This document shows, in pieces, positions 13,501 to 22,960 of a stretch of DNA of 64,000 bases. The position numbers and the translations under genes were made by a program. The number at the start of each line of letters is the position of its first letter. The stretch's first letter is position 1. Source of the DNA: Pithys albifrons albifrons (Eukaryota > Chordata > Aves > Passeriformes > Thamnophilidae); assembly GCF_047495875.1 (NCBI RefSeq), contig NC_092475.1, forward strand, positions 15,226,001-15,290,000, read 5' to 3'. Below the pieces are notes generated by a model. It saw only the letters and a list, made by a program, of their open reading frames with translations, did not search any database and was not told where the DNA came from.

Positions 13501-15938
13501 TTGCCAGCTCATGGTCAGGGCTCAGCAGAAGGTTCTGTCCTTTTCCTCAGAGTTACCATGAATGTGTAGGACAGTCCTGTTCTCCAGGGCTGGCCAGAGG
13601 AGCCCAATCCTGCAGAGGAAGATGCTGTGTGAGAAGGGTCCCTCAGCCTCACAACATGAGAGCATTTCGACGTTCATGTCTCTTGTGTTCCTGATGTTAG
13701 TAAAGTCAGCAAGTGCTGCCATCAGGACTTCAGAAGCACTTTGGGGGTCAGCTCTCTTTGTCAGGAGGATGTGCAGCACTGAGGAAGGATGTGGGGCGAT
13801 TTTCTCCTTCCAGAACTAATGGCTAGTCCCAGAATAGTTTTCCCAGCTTTGGTGGGCAAGACTGGGGCACTTGGGAGCGTGGTCATCAAGGCTGGCTCTC
13901 TTGGGGAGGACAAGGGAGAAGCAAATCACAACTGGGCACTGCTAGAAATGCAGAAGCCAGTTCTCCAACGGCTGTTCTGTGCCTGCTCTATGTTGGCTGA
14001 AGCAGCTGGACCTTCTTGTGCTGACACAGCAGAAGACTTGTAGCAGGAGTCTGATTCTGTCATCCCAAAGACAGGAATTTCTGTCCCATATCTGGGTTAC
14101 GCAGTATAGCCCAGGGAAACAACACATCTGTTGAGCAGATGTGGGGTGTGCACTGGGTAGTCAATGTCATCAGGTACATTGCAATTTTCAGCTAAGGACT
14201 GAAGAGATCTGCCGCGATGGGTTTTTGGGTGAGCTTGGTGTCTCCCTGAGATGCTGTTCTTACAAATCCTGGGAGCATTCAGCACAGTGTGTGAGTGGGG
14301 AGCAAAGGTACTGGGGGTCCCAGGAGCAGTGCAGCCATGAGTCATACACCACAACTAATGGGCTTTTTCCTGTATTCATCCCTTTCCTTGTCTCATGTTG
14401 TTTCCAGTCCCTTATGTGCAGCTCAGCCACCTAAGCACTGAGTCAGGTATCTCCAGCCGTGCGTCCGCCTCGGCCCCGCCCTGTTTGCTGAGTGGAACTG
14501 TCCTGCGGGTGCTTTGCTCTGTCTCGGCATGTCCTGCTGTGGGTGGGCTGGGCATTGTACCGTGTCTGTGCTATGGGTCTCCACCTTTCATTTGTATTTT
14601 GTTGATTGTTGCATGACTTCAGCTCTGTGGTTTTCTAGAGTGACGAGACTGACTTTCAAAAGGTCACCCATGCCACAGCTGCCTTGGTTTGCACAGACAC
14701 TGGCCGTGACTGCACTTGCAAATGATCAGTTACACTGCTGGCATTTGCTCACCTTGGACCTTTTGAAATTAGGCCTTAAACATCTCGCTTTAGACGTGCC
14801 AAGACTTAATTTTGGCGGTCAAGGGCGAGTTTTCTTCCTCACAAGGGGGACAGCTCTCTGTGTGCTGACCTTGCCACACCCAGTTCAGTGTCCGTGGTTC
14901 CGGCCCGGTGCTGCCCGGGCTGAGCCGCGCCGTGTTCTCCCCTGCCCCGGGCTGAGCCGCGCCGTGCTCTCTCCCCTGCCCCGGGCTGAGCCGCGCCGTG
15001 CTCTCTCCCCTGCCCCGGGCTGAGCCGCGCCGTGCTCTCTCCCCTGCCCCGGGCTGAGCCGCGCCGTGCTCTCTCCCCTGCCCCGGGCTGAGCCGCGCCG
15101 TGCTCTCCCCTGCCCCGGGCTGAGCCGCGCCGTGCTCTCCCCTGCCCCGGGCTGAGCCGCGCCGTGCTCTCTCTCGCCCCGGGCTGAGCCGCGCCGTGCT
15201 CTCCCCTGCCCCGGGCTGAGCCGCGCCGTGCTCTCTCCCCTGCCCCGGGCTGAGCCGCGCCGTGCTCTCTCCCCTGCCCCGGGCTGAGCCGCGCCGTGCT
15301 CTCTCCCCTGCCCCGGGCTGAGCCGCGCCGTGCTCTCCCCTGCCCCGGGCTGAGCCGCGCCGTGCTCTCCCCTGCCCCGGGCTGAGCCGCGCCGTGCTCT
15401 CTCTCGCCCCGGGCTGAGCCGCGCCGTGCTCTCCCCTGCCCCGGGCTGAGCCGCGCCGTGCTCTCTCTCGCCCCGGGCTGAGCCGCGCCGTGCTCTCTCT
15501 CGCCCCGGGCTGAGCCGCGCCGTGCTCTCTCTCGCAGTGCCGGCAGTGCCCGGGCTGAGCCGCGCCGTGCTCTCTCTCGCCCCGGGCTGAGCCGCGCCGT
15601 GCTCTCTCCCCTGCCCCGGGCTGAGCCGCGCCGTGCTCTCTCCCCTGCCCCGGGCTGAGCCGCGCCGTGCTCTCTCTCGCAGTGCCGGCAGTGCCCGGGC
15701 TGAGCCGCGCCGTGCTCTCTCTCGCCCCGGGCTGAGCCGCGCTGTGCTCTCTCTTGCAGTGCCGGCCGCCAGCATGACGCGGCTGATGCGCTCCCGCAGC
15801 CACTCCTCGTCCAGCGTGGGCTCCGGCGAGAGCAGCCGCAGCCGCTCCCACGCCAGCACCCATGGGGAAGGCAGTGCTGGAACCCCGGAAGGAATTGACC
15901 TGCAGGCTGCACCTCAAACCATGGAAGTATCCTGTTAG
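4488..15938 (+). CDS. NDRG3: NDRG3, N-myc downstream-regulated family member 3 (partial, 14 coding exons)
   Basis: The spliced exons encode 356 residues that align with vertebrate NDRG3 from the EHDIET segment to the family C-terminus TMEVSC. The N-terminal 30 or so residues are missing, probably encoded upstream of the window. NDRG proteins have an alpha/beta-hydrolase fold but no catalytic triad; here the elbow reads GIGLGAG instead of GxSxG, so a non-enzymatic role is expected. Human NDRG3 is cytoplasmic, is a PHD2/VHL target and is stabilised by lactate in hypoxia. NDRG3-specific stretches include [20 protein letters not shown] and [12 protein letters not shown]. The gene is NDRG3 rather than NDRG1 because of these stretches, the cassette exon and the SLA2 neighbour. 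All exon junctions keep frame. One donor is GC (after 11896). The C-terminal tail is arginine/serine-rich and resembles NDRG1 more than human NDRG3. Poly(A) signal at 17252. Confidence 0.95.
5274..5394 (+). CDS. NDRG3: NDRG3 exon ([20 protein letters not shown])
   Basis: 121-nt exon with a ttgcag acceptor and gtaaga donor. It encodes [20 protein letters not shown] and APGQQEGAP, near-identical to other vertebrate NDRG3 proteins. It ends two bases into the glycine codon. Confidence 0.95.
5869..5931 (+). CDS. NDRG3: NDRG3 exon ([20 protein letters not shown])
   Basis: 63-nt exon, ttttcag acceptor and gtaagt donor. It completes the split glycine codon and encodes [20 protein letters not shown], conserved in the family. 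Confidence 0.95.
6261..6321 (+). CDS. NDRG3: NDRG3 exon (hydrolase-fold elbow)
   Basis: 61-nt exon, tatttcag acceptor and gtaagt donor. It encodes [20 protein letters not shown]. The GLGAG elbow lacks the serine nucleophile of true hydrolases. Confidence 0.95.
7942..8028 (+). CDS. NDRG3: NDRG3 exon ([20 protein letters not shown])
   Basis: 87-nt exon, phase 0 at both ends, ccccacag acceptor and gtgaga donor. It encodes [20 protein letters not shown], typical of NDRG3. Confidence 0.95.
8560..8616 (+). CDS. NDRG3: NDRG3 exon ([19 protein letters not shown])
   Basis: 57-nt exon, phase 0 at both ends, ctcttcag acceptor and gtgagt donor. A second AG six bases into the exon (at 8566) is also possible and would drop two residues (Phe-Ser). 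The chosen start keeps the family length. Confidence 0.92.
9465..9568 (+). CDS. NDRG3: NDRG3 exon ([20 protein letters not shown])
   Basis: 104-nt exon, tgtacag acceptor and gtatgg donor. It encodes the NDRG3-specific run [20 protein letters not shown] and [14 protein letters not shown]. Confidence 0.95.
9956..10021 (+). CDS. NDRG3: NDRG3 exon ([20 protein letters not shown])
   Basis: 66-nt exon, ctttcag acceptor and gtaagt donor. RRDLEIERP is a family hallmark; the following [12 protein letters not shown] is more variable between species. Confidence 0.95.
10480..10531 (+). CDS. NDRG3: NDRG3 exon ([17 protein letters not shown])
   Basis: 52-nt exon, ttgcccag acceptor and gtgcgt donor. It encodes [14 protein letters not shown], where NDRG proteins retain the hydrolase-fold position of the acid residue. 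Confidence 0.95.
11849..11896 (+). CDS. NDRG3: NDRG3 exon with GC donor ([16 protein letters not shown])
   Basis: 48-nt exon, phase 0 at both ends, after a gttctag acceptor. The coding frame can only join to the next exon at AAG|gcaagt, a GC donor. No nearby GT keeps the frame. Confidence 0.93.
11897..11902 (+). other. GC-type 5' splice site
   Basis: The intron starts gcaagt after exon sequence ending AAG. This is the usual strong context for GC-AG introns spliced by the major spliceosome. The partner acceptor is at 12483-12484. Confidence 0.85.
12485..12520 (+). CDS. NDRG3: NDRG3 exon ([12 protein letters not shown])
   Basis: 36-nt micro-exon, phase 0 at both ends, cttgcag acceptor and gtgaga donor. 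It encodes [12 protein letters not shown], invariant in NDRG3. Confidence 0.94.
12612..12663 (+). CDS. NDRG3: NDRG3 exon ([17 protein letters not shown])
   Basis: 52-nt exon, tctacag acceptor and gtaagt donor. It encodes [17 protein letters not shown] and ends one base into the next codon. It can join either the cassette exon at 14408 or the last exon directly, both in frame. Confidence 0.95.
14408..14446 (+). CDS. NDRG3: NDRG3 39-nt cassette exon ([12 protein letters not shown])
   Basis: Between a tttccag acceptor and a gtatct donor, 39 nt encode [12 protein letters not shown]. Being a multiple of three, it can be skipped without a frame change: skipping gives GYMPAASM, inclusion gives [20 protein letters not shown]. 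The longer human NDRG3 isoform contains the same insert, so alternative use is likely conserved. Confidence 0.9.
15526..15547 (+). other. Repeat-borne copy of the NDRG3 splice acceptor (1)
   Basis: A pyrimidine run followed by cgcag|tgccggcag copies the true acceptor context at 15751-15768. If used, the frame would give [17 protein letters not shown] and stop at the TGA at 15588-15590, replacing the normal C-terminus. Confidence 0.6.
15671..15692 (+). other. Repeat-borne copy of the NDRG3 splice acceptor (2)
   Basis: Second copy of the acceptor context, with AG at 15681-15682. It would give the same 17-residue ending and stop at 15733-15735. Whether either copy is used cannot be seen from sequence. 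Confidence 0.6.
15760..15938 (+). CDS. NDRG3: NDRG3 last coding exon
   Basis: 179 nt from the ctcttgcag acceptor to a TAG stop. It encodes [20 protein letters not shown], then a second RSRSHAS motif, a variable acidic/glycine segment and the family ending TMEVSC. Both RSRSHS (15789) and RSRSHAS (15837) fit the RxRxxS/T consensus of SGK/AKT kinases, known for NDRG1. Confidence 0.95.
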
Positions 15939-17275
15939 GCAGAAGCCCCTTGTCTGGATTTAGACAGCTCCACTTGCCCCACTGAACCCACTCAGAAACT
16001 AGCATTTCGTCTAACATGGCATTAACTGTTCTCTCTAACCTGTGCATGCCCATCTGAGCAGCCACCTCCTTGGTAGTCTGTACTTGGCATTACTTTGATC
16101 CTTTCTGTATCCTCTTGGCATCAGGGCCTCTTTAAATCTTGTTGACATTCCGCAGTCTTAGTAAGTCCTGTAACTGTACATGCTGATGCCATCTCCTGTC
16201 TGTGCTGTGTATCAATCCAGATGACAGCCATTGTCTCCCCTCTTCATTTAAATATAATTTCTGTGGCTTTGTGAGGTTTAGAATTGCTTTCTAGTTGTGC
16301 TTCTGCTAAAGGACCCTTGTGGTACAGTTGGTATGGCATCAGTGGGACGTGGGAGACCAAGACCTCAAGGATGTGGCACTCCAGGCATTGGAGCAGGCAA
16401 TGCTCTCTCTGGAGCTGTGCCTGGGGCACTGGAGGGTCTGTGTGTTCCCACATGCCAGGCAGCCATGAGAAAAACAAATGGTCAGGAATAGTGTCTTGAT
16501 CTCATCTGTGTGTGTTAAGAAGGAGCAGAGTGATTTCTTACCTGAGCCTCCTGAAAGAGCAAAGCAATTAAGCAGTAAACTTACACAAACAAGGTGCACT
16601 ATTAACCAAGTACAAGGGATTAAACTCCAGCAGCCCTGGCTCCCAGACCACCTCCACAACCCTTTGCTGACCCGGCAGAAGGGCAGGATGCAATGGCAGT
16701 GGTCGCTGTTCTACCCCGGCACAGGTGAATCTTTAACATTGAGCAGATTGTGGAACGGGAAGCAGTGCCCCTTGCCAGGTGGAGATCCCAGAATCTCCTG
16801 CACTGCCAGCTCTGCCTCCCACAGCTGCTTCCCGGGCTGAGTCTGCACAGGGTGCAGTTACCTGAGGGCAGGAATGTAAGTGACAGCCAGCAATCACACA
16901 TTCCTGTGAGTCAGGTCAGAAGGGTGAACAATGAACACCTCTGTGCAGGTACTAGTTCCTGTCTTTGTGGAATTCACAATTCTGCTGCCTTTTTACACCT
17001 GACTGGGTCACCAAAGGTGGGCAGCAGATGCCTGCTGTGTGCCAGGGTCTGGTGTTAAAATGGGAGAAAAGGGATGAGTGGTCAGGCTGCTGCAGGTCTT
17101 GATGGATGGGCAAAACATCCTTTCCTCACTGCTAAGCAGCCTGCCCCACTGGGAGCAGCTCCTGCCAGGGTCATGCTCATGTTCTGCTCCATTTCAGGTA
17201 GGGAATGGGACTGGGAGGCTCTGCCTGAGGGGGACTTTGTACCAGTTATTGAATAAAGCTATAACTAACTCATTG
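15939..17275 (+). other. NDRG3: NDRG3 3' UTR
   Basis: No further coding sequence follows the stop. The segment runs about 1.3 kb to an AATAAA hexamer with a GT-rich stretch just after it. The length is normal for the family, but the exact cleavage site is inferred. Confidence 0.7.
17252..17257 (+). terminator. NDRG3 poly(A) signal
   Basis: AATAAA in gaataaagctataac, followed 25-50 bases later by the GT-rich run gtgtgctcctggtgtttc, the usual downstream element. Confidence 0.75.
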
Positions 17276-18897
17276 TTACCCCGTGTGCTCCTGGTGTTTC
17301 TCTTGGCACAGCCTGCACTCCTGTGGGTTTGCCAGTCTGGGTGTCTCCTGCTGTGAGCAGCAAACTTCTTCATGGCAGGGAGACAGCTGGGCACCCCTGC
17401 ACCAGGTGGCTCTGTGGCCCCTGGCAGAGGCTGTCCAAGGGTCCTGGAGAGCTGACCTCTACCAAAATGCAACTAGAAACATCCAGAATGGAGACAAAAC
17501 AACCCTTTTGCTGTAACACAGGCAAGAACCGCCTCCCACCAGCCAGTGCTCAGAGCTGCAAGTGCTCAGAGCCACCTGCCCTCCCTGGTCTGCATGTTCC
17601 ACGAGTGTGACACAGAGTTAACCTGCTACCTGTGACAAGGCCACTGCCATGGTACAAGAGGGCAGAGGGCATTTTGGGGGGCAGTGGAATGTCTGTTGGC
17701 ACATCTGCCCCAGGGCCGGGCCCAGGGAAGGGACAGGCAGCAGCCTGGCATATGCCACAGCTGGTGCTTCACCTACTGCTTTCCAGACCCAGTTTCTGCT
17801 CCCGCTGTCAGGTGTCACCATAACCCATGGAGAGCCTATGGGGCTGGAGCAGGGTTCCAGTTCTGGGCATGAGTTGTGCCATGGGGTGGGATCCTGCAGC
17901 CTGGACTGTCTCAGACTTTGGGGAGGTCATGGCAGGAATGAGTTGAAGTGCTCGCCTGAATTGCACACTGAATTGCAGTTGAGAAATGGGGAACAATGGG
18001 CAAAACACCCCATCAACGGATGAGGAGTAGGTACAAAGGGATTAAATGAGCCAAAAGAGAAGTTGGAATGTGGAGGAGACAGGAGACCCCCAAAGAGACC
18101 TGGCCCCAGAGAGGGGGCAGTTCAGCTTGTCTGGGTGTGGGTGCTGCATGCAAAGCACCATGTGCAGGACAGGAGCCGGTGTGGGTGCAGCCCTGGGGCC
18201 TCACAGCAGCAGACTGCACTCAGGAACTGTCCTGTATCCAGTTCCAGTATGGAAATACAGCCACAAAGAAGGAAAACACAATATTGAAATGACAGGGAAA
18301 TGAGTCAGGGGAAATCATCCAGCAGCAGGGGTGGGTGCAAGCTCAGCAAGTACTGCTCATGATGATGTGGAGCAGGAGAGCTCCAAGCTCCAGGCTGCTC
18401 CGGGACCAGGAGCCCAGGTTAATCTGTAGATGAGATTTTAGCAATTTGGAAGAGAAGTGATTTAGCAGAGAGGGATGTTGCCATGGTGGCTCACAGGCAG
18501 AAGCAAGGCAAGATCTGTAGTGATGGTTGCCATAGATTCTATTACCCCAAGGATAACTAGGAAAAGTAAACTTGATTTTATTTTAACATAATTTTTTCCT
18601 CTTAGGCAAAAAAATCAAAACACAAGGTGAGAAATTATTTTTTAGTAAAGGACAGTGTTTTTTTGGGTGCCATGAACACCTACCAAATCTAGGCAAAGAA
18701 ATGGCCTTCCCTGGACTGGGGTCCTGAACCTGACTGGCTGCTGGGGTGTAGGCTGTGGGGCAGGGATGTGTGAGTATTCCAACCCCTCCAGAGGCAGCAT
18801 GGAGGGTGGAGTAAGTCCCTGTAAAAGAGCATAGTGTTTCCCTGACCTCTTTCTGCTGTCAGGAGCTAGGATGCCCCAGTGAAGGGGGCTCAGCCAG
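17276..18897. other. Intergenic DNA between NDRG3 and SLA2
   Basis: Unique-looking sequence with several short chance frames on both strands. I see no exon with convincing splice sites, no RNA gene and no clear repeat. Confidence 0.5.
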
Positions 18898-18898
18898 G

Positions 18899-20575
18899 GA
18901 ATCACAGAATCATAGTATCAACTGGGTTGGAAGAGACCTCCAAGATTCTCAAGTCCAACCCTTGATCCAACACCACTGTGATTACCAGATCGTGACACTC
19001 AGTGCCACATCCAGTCTCATCTTAAAAGCCTCCAGGGATGGAGAATCCACCACCTCTATGGGGAGCCCATTGCAACTTTCTCTGTAAAGAATTTCTTTCT
19101 AATATCCAACCTAAACCTCCCCTGGCAGAGCTTAAGCCCATGCCCTCTTGTTCTGCTGCTGGTTCCTGGGAGAAGAGACCAACCCCCACCTGGCTACAAC
19201 CTCCTTTCAGGGAGTTGTAGAGAGTTATGAGGTCTCCCCTGAGCCTCCTTCTCCAGACTAACCAACCCCAGCTCCCTCAGCCTCTCCCCATAGTTCTTGT
19301 GCTCCAGTCCCTTCCCCAGCCTCGTCGCTCTTCTCTGAACCCAGAACTGAACACAACACTCAAGGTGTGGCCTCACCAAGGCAGAGTACAGGGCAAGGGT
19401 CACTGCCCTGGGCCTGCTGGCCATGCTATTTTTGATACAGGACAGGATCCCATTGGCCTTCTTGGCCACCTGGGCACACTGTTGGCTCATGTTGAGCTTC
19501 CTGTCCCTCAGTCCCCCCAGGTCCCTCTGCCTGGCTGCTCTCCAGCCACTCTGTGCCCAGCCTGGAGCGCTGCAGGGGGTTGTTGTGGCCAAAGGGCAGG
19601 ACCTGCACTTGGCCTTGTTGAACTTCATCCCATTGGAATCAGCCCATCTCTCAAGTCTATCCAGATCCCTCTGCAGAGCCCTCCTGCCTTCCAGCAGATT
19701 GATACTCCCTCCCAGGTTGGTGTCATCAGCAAATTTGCTAATGATGAACTCAGTCTCCTCATCTAAATCATCAGTAACGATGTTAAACAAAACTAGGCCC
19801 AACACTGACCCCTGGGGGACATCACCAGTGACCAGCTGGACACAGCCCCGTTCACCAGCACTCTCTGGGCCCGGCCATCAGCCAGCTCTTAACCCAGCAG
19901 AGGGTACACCTGTCCAAGCTGTGGGCTGCAGCTTTTCCAGCAGCATGTTATGGGAGTCAGTGTCAAAGGCCTTGCTGAAGTCCAGATAGACACATCCACA
20001 GCCTTCCCCTCATCCACCAGGTGGGTCACCTGATCGTAAAAGGAGATCAGGTTGGTCAGACAGGGCCTGCCCCTCCTAAACCCCTGCTGGCTGGGTCTGA
20101 TCCCTTGTCCACCCTGAAGGTGCTGTGTGATTGCACTCTGGATGATCTGCTCCATGGAGAGCAGCTTGTCAAGCTCTTCTGCCAGCTCCCTCATCAGCCC
20201 AGGATGGATCTCATCTGGTCCCATAGATTTGGGAGGATCCAGGTGGCTCAGTAAGTCACTAACTCTTTCCTCTTGGATTCGGCTCCCTGTCTGTGTCTAC
20301 TGGCTCAGGAGGCCACTTGTCCAAAGGGCCACCTGTCTTACTGGTGAAAACTGAGGCAAAGTGGGTGTTAAGTACCTCAGCCTTCTCCTCATCTCTGTTC
20401 CCCCTCAAGTCCAACAAAGAATGGAGGTTTTCCTTGCCCCTCCTTTTGTTATTAATGTATTTATAGAATCACTTTTGGTTATCCCTAAGGGAAGTAGCCA
20501 AATTGACTTCAAGTTGCATTTTTGTCTCTCTAATTTTCTTTCTACATGACCTAACTATATTCCTTTGGCACCACG
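18899..20575 (-). mobile_element. Decayed CR1 LINE with reverse transcriptase remnants
   Basis: On the minus strand this carries the CR1 reverse transcriptase. The frame at 19194-19805 includes [12 protein letters not shown] (the catalytic FADD box) and the family C-terminus [13 protein letters not shown] second frame at 19889-20224 holds upstream RT sequence (GPDEIHPGLMREL). The two pieces are in different frames, so the element is broken. The 3' end is at the low-coordinate side, where the plus strand starts cacagaatcatagtatc, the complement of the CR1 tail. The 5' part is missing. Confidence 0.92.
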
Positions 20576-21840
20576 GAGTGCATCTGGCTGGGCTTAGCTC
20601 TGGGTCACAGATGGAAGAACATGACTCGCAGCTGTGGGTTGAGGTTTCTGCAGGGTCTCGAGTGCTGGGGGGGCTGTGCAGTACCCAGAGATCCACAGAC
20701 TGTGTGAGAAACAGCAATGCCCGGCTGCCCCCAGCTCGGGCACCCGGCACAGGGAGCCCCTGCCCCTCACACCTGGACATGCTCCTTGCAAAAAGGGGTG
20801 GAGTCAAACTTTTCTTGGTGGTGCTAAGCAGAAGACTGGGCATTGGGAGGCTCAGAATTGATGCTGGGCTTTTTCCTTGGGTTCAAGGCAGGAGGGTGGT
20901 GGGGCTGTGGAATGAGCAGTGAGGAGGGAGCTGTGTCAGTCACACACTGAGGAGGACACGGGACTGGGGTCCTCAGGGGCTCTTGCCCCCCAAAGAACAT
21001 CCATTGTTTGATACAGACTTCTGAAACACCTGGTGGCTGTGCCTCACCTGGCCCAGACCTTGGCCCTCCCCACTGGATCCGAGGTGCAGGAGCAGCCACT
21101 GCTGCTGCCCCTGCCCAGGGTGTGGCCGAGGGGAGGGAGGGAGGTGCTCCTGAGTCCCTCCCGGCGCCAGAGACACCTGTCAGCTTTTGCCAGTCCCGAG
21201 TACTGCCTCCCACCACACAGCCAGAGAAAGCCTCCTTACCCACTTCAGGCTGGGGAGGGGAACTGGGGCCCCATTTTATTTTCCAGCCCTGAGCCCAGAG
21301 TGTGGCTTGGAGGTGGGCGGGGGCATGTCATGGCACACCAAGGGTTGCCCCGACATCCCCAAGCACCCCAGAGATGCTGCAGCACCAGTTCCAAGAGCAA
21401 TTGAATCTTCTCCCAAACATAATCAACCCCGTGCAAACCAGCACTGCCTGAGCTTAGGGCAGGTTGGGGGGGCCCTGACCCCCAACAGCAGCAAAATGCC
21501 CAGGAGCCCTGTGAGACCCAAGTGCATTTCACACTGTCAAGGTTGTTACAACTGACCAGGAACTTGGAAGTTTCAGCATGAGCAGCAGCAGGATGTGCAG
21601 CTGCAGCAGCGGGGCTGTGGCAGGAGCTGCCCCACAGCAGGAAATAGTTGAGGGGACTGTCCCACACTGCACAGCTGGACCCTGAGCTCAGGGGCCGCAG
21701 AGAGCAAATCCCAAGGACCTTCCTCAGGGCAGGACTGGGGGGGCCTCGATATATATGTGTGCCTCAGAGGGTCCTGACCACAGGGGGAGAACTGGGGCGG
21801 GAGTGGGGGTGGTGGGGTGGCAGTGCAGCTGGTGCTGGCT
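20576..21840. other. Intergenic DNA upstream of SLA2
   Basis: GC-rich sequence with overlapping chance frames on both strands; nothing recognisable. Confidence 0.45.
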
Positions 21841-21841
21841 G

Positions 21842-22480
21842 AGCGCTGGGTGTGGGGTAGTGCTGGCTGTGGGGCAGAGCGGCGTGTGGGGCAGTGCTGG
21901 GCATGGGGCAGTGCGGGGTGGGGGGTAGTGCTGGGTGGGGGGCAGTGCTGGCTGTGGGGCAGTGCGGGGTGTGGGGCAGTGCTGGGTGGGGGGCAGTACA
22001 GGGTGTGGGGCAGTACAGGGTGTGGGGCAGTGCTGGCTGTGGGGCAGAGCGGGGTGTGGGGCAGTGCTGGGCATGGGGCAGTGCGGGGTGGGGGGTAGTG
22101 CTGGGTATGGGGCGGTGCGGGATGGGGGGTAGTGCTGGGTGGGGGGCAGTGCTGGGCATGGGGCAGTGCGGGGTGGGGGACAGTGCTGGGTGTGGGGCAG
22201 TGGTGGCTGTGGGGCAGTGCGGGGTGTGAGGCAGAGCGGGGTGTGGGGCAGAGCGGGGTGTGGGGCAGTGCGGGGTGTGGGGCAGTGCTGGGTGTGGGGC
22301 AGTGCGGGGTGTGGGGCAGTGCGGGGTGTGGGGCAGTGCTGGGCACGGGACAGTGCTGGGCATGGGGCAGTGCTGGGTGTGGGGCAGTGCTGGGTGGGGG
22401 GCAGTGTGCGAACTGTGGGGCAGTGCGGGGTGTGGGGCAGTGCAGGGTGTGGGGCAGTGCGGGGTGTGGGGCAGTGCTGT
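21842..22480. repeat. 17-bp G-rich minisatellite (gtgctgggtgtggggca)n
   Basis: About 37 imperfect copies of a 17-bp unit, with variants such as gtgcggggtgtggggca and gtgctgggtggggggca. Dense G-runs on the plus strand give it G-quadruplex potential. Because 17 is not a multiple of three and the unit has no stop, long frames run through it on both strands (up to 463 codons on the minus strand). I treat these as artefacts. Confidence 0.93.
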
Positions 22481-22487
22481 CTCGCAG

Positions 22488-22569
22488 GTACCTGTGCATG
22501 GCAGGAGCATCCCACGTGCCCAGCCCTGCCCAGCACATCCAGCACCACCTGGCCCTGGAGCTGCTGCAG
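22488..22569 (+). other. Candidate exon upstream of SLA2
   Basis: An 82-nt segment between a good acceptor (tgctgtctcgcag) and a good donor (cag|gtgagt). It is open in one frame (YLCMAGASHVPSPAQHIQHH...). A second candidate lies at 22866-22960. I recognise no protein. They could be 5' untranslated exons of SLA2, exons of an unknown transcript, or chance. Confidence 0.25.
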
Positions 22570-22865
22570 GTGAGTAGGAACCCCGGGACATCTCCCCCCC
22601 CGCCGCCTCACAACACCACCCTGGGATTGGTGCATGTCCAGCCTCGTCCCGCAAGTCCCACCCTCAGCTCTGCTCCCGCCCTCCTGTGACGCCCATCCCT
22701 CCCCTTGCACACCCACAAATCCCATGCAATGCTGATGGCTTGAGCGTCCACGGGCATTTTCCTGGGCTTCGTGCCCATACCAAGGGCCCCAAGAGGCTGA
22801 GCTGGGCGCCCTGTGCTGTGACTGAGTGAAAAGGAGCAACCCAGTCTGGTGTGTGCACGTCACAG

Positions 22866-22960
22866 GAAGCGGCAACCGCAGCCCCAGCACCTCGCAGCCC
22901 TCAGGCAGCACCACCAGGAGCAGCCCCAGCGCTGGGACCCCAGCCCTGCCCCAGAGCGGG
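22866..22960 (+). other. Second candidate exon upstream of SLA2
   Basis: 95 nt between acgtcacag and gtgagg. Joined to the candidate at 22488-22569 the frame stays open, but the product would be alanine/proline-rich low complexity, so the frame carries little weight. Confidence 0.2.

Larger units (their letters stand above)
14908..15756. repeat. GC-rich minisatellite, about 25 copies of a 30-35 bp unit, in the last NDRG3 intron
   Basis: Units run like gctgagccgcgccgtgctct, followed by a pyrimidine run (ctcccctgccccggg or ctcgccccggg). I count about 25 occurrences of the gagccgcgc core. Two internal copies also carry cgcagtgccggcagtg, and the last copy passes directly into the true acceptor at 15759. 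The array fills about two thirds of this intron. Long minus-strand frames of 324-408 codons across it come from the stop-free repeat and are not genes. Confidence 0.95.

Noticed and set aside
14790..16065. Minus-strand frames of 324-408 codons ([22 protein letters not shown] repeats)
   Set aside because: They are the translation of the GC-rich minisatellite on the strand opposite NDRG3. Three frames are open at once because the unit has no stop; there is no homology.
19194..19805. 203-codon minus-strand protein with FADD motif as a host gene
   Set aside because: It is the reverse transcriptase end of a CR1 LINE, frameshifted relative to the upstream RT piece and 5'-truncated.
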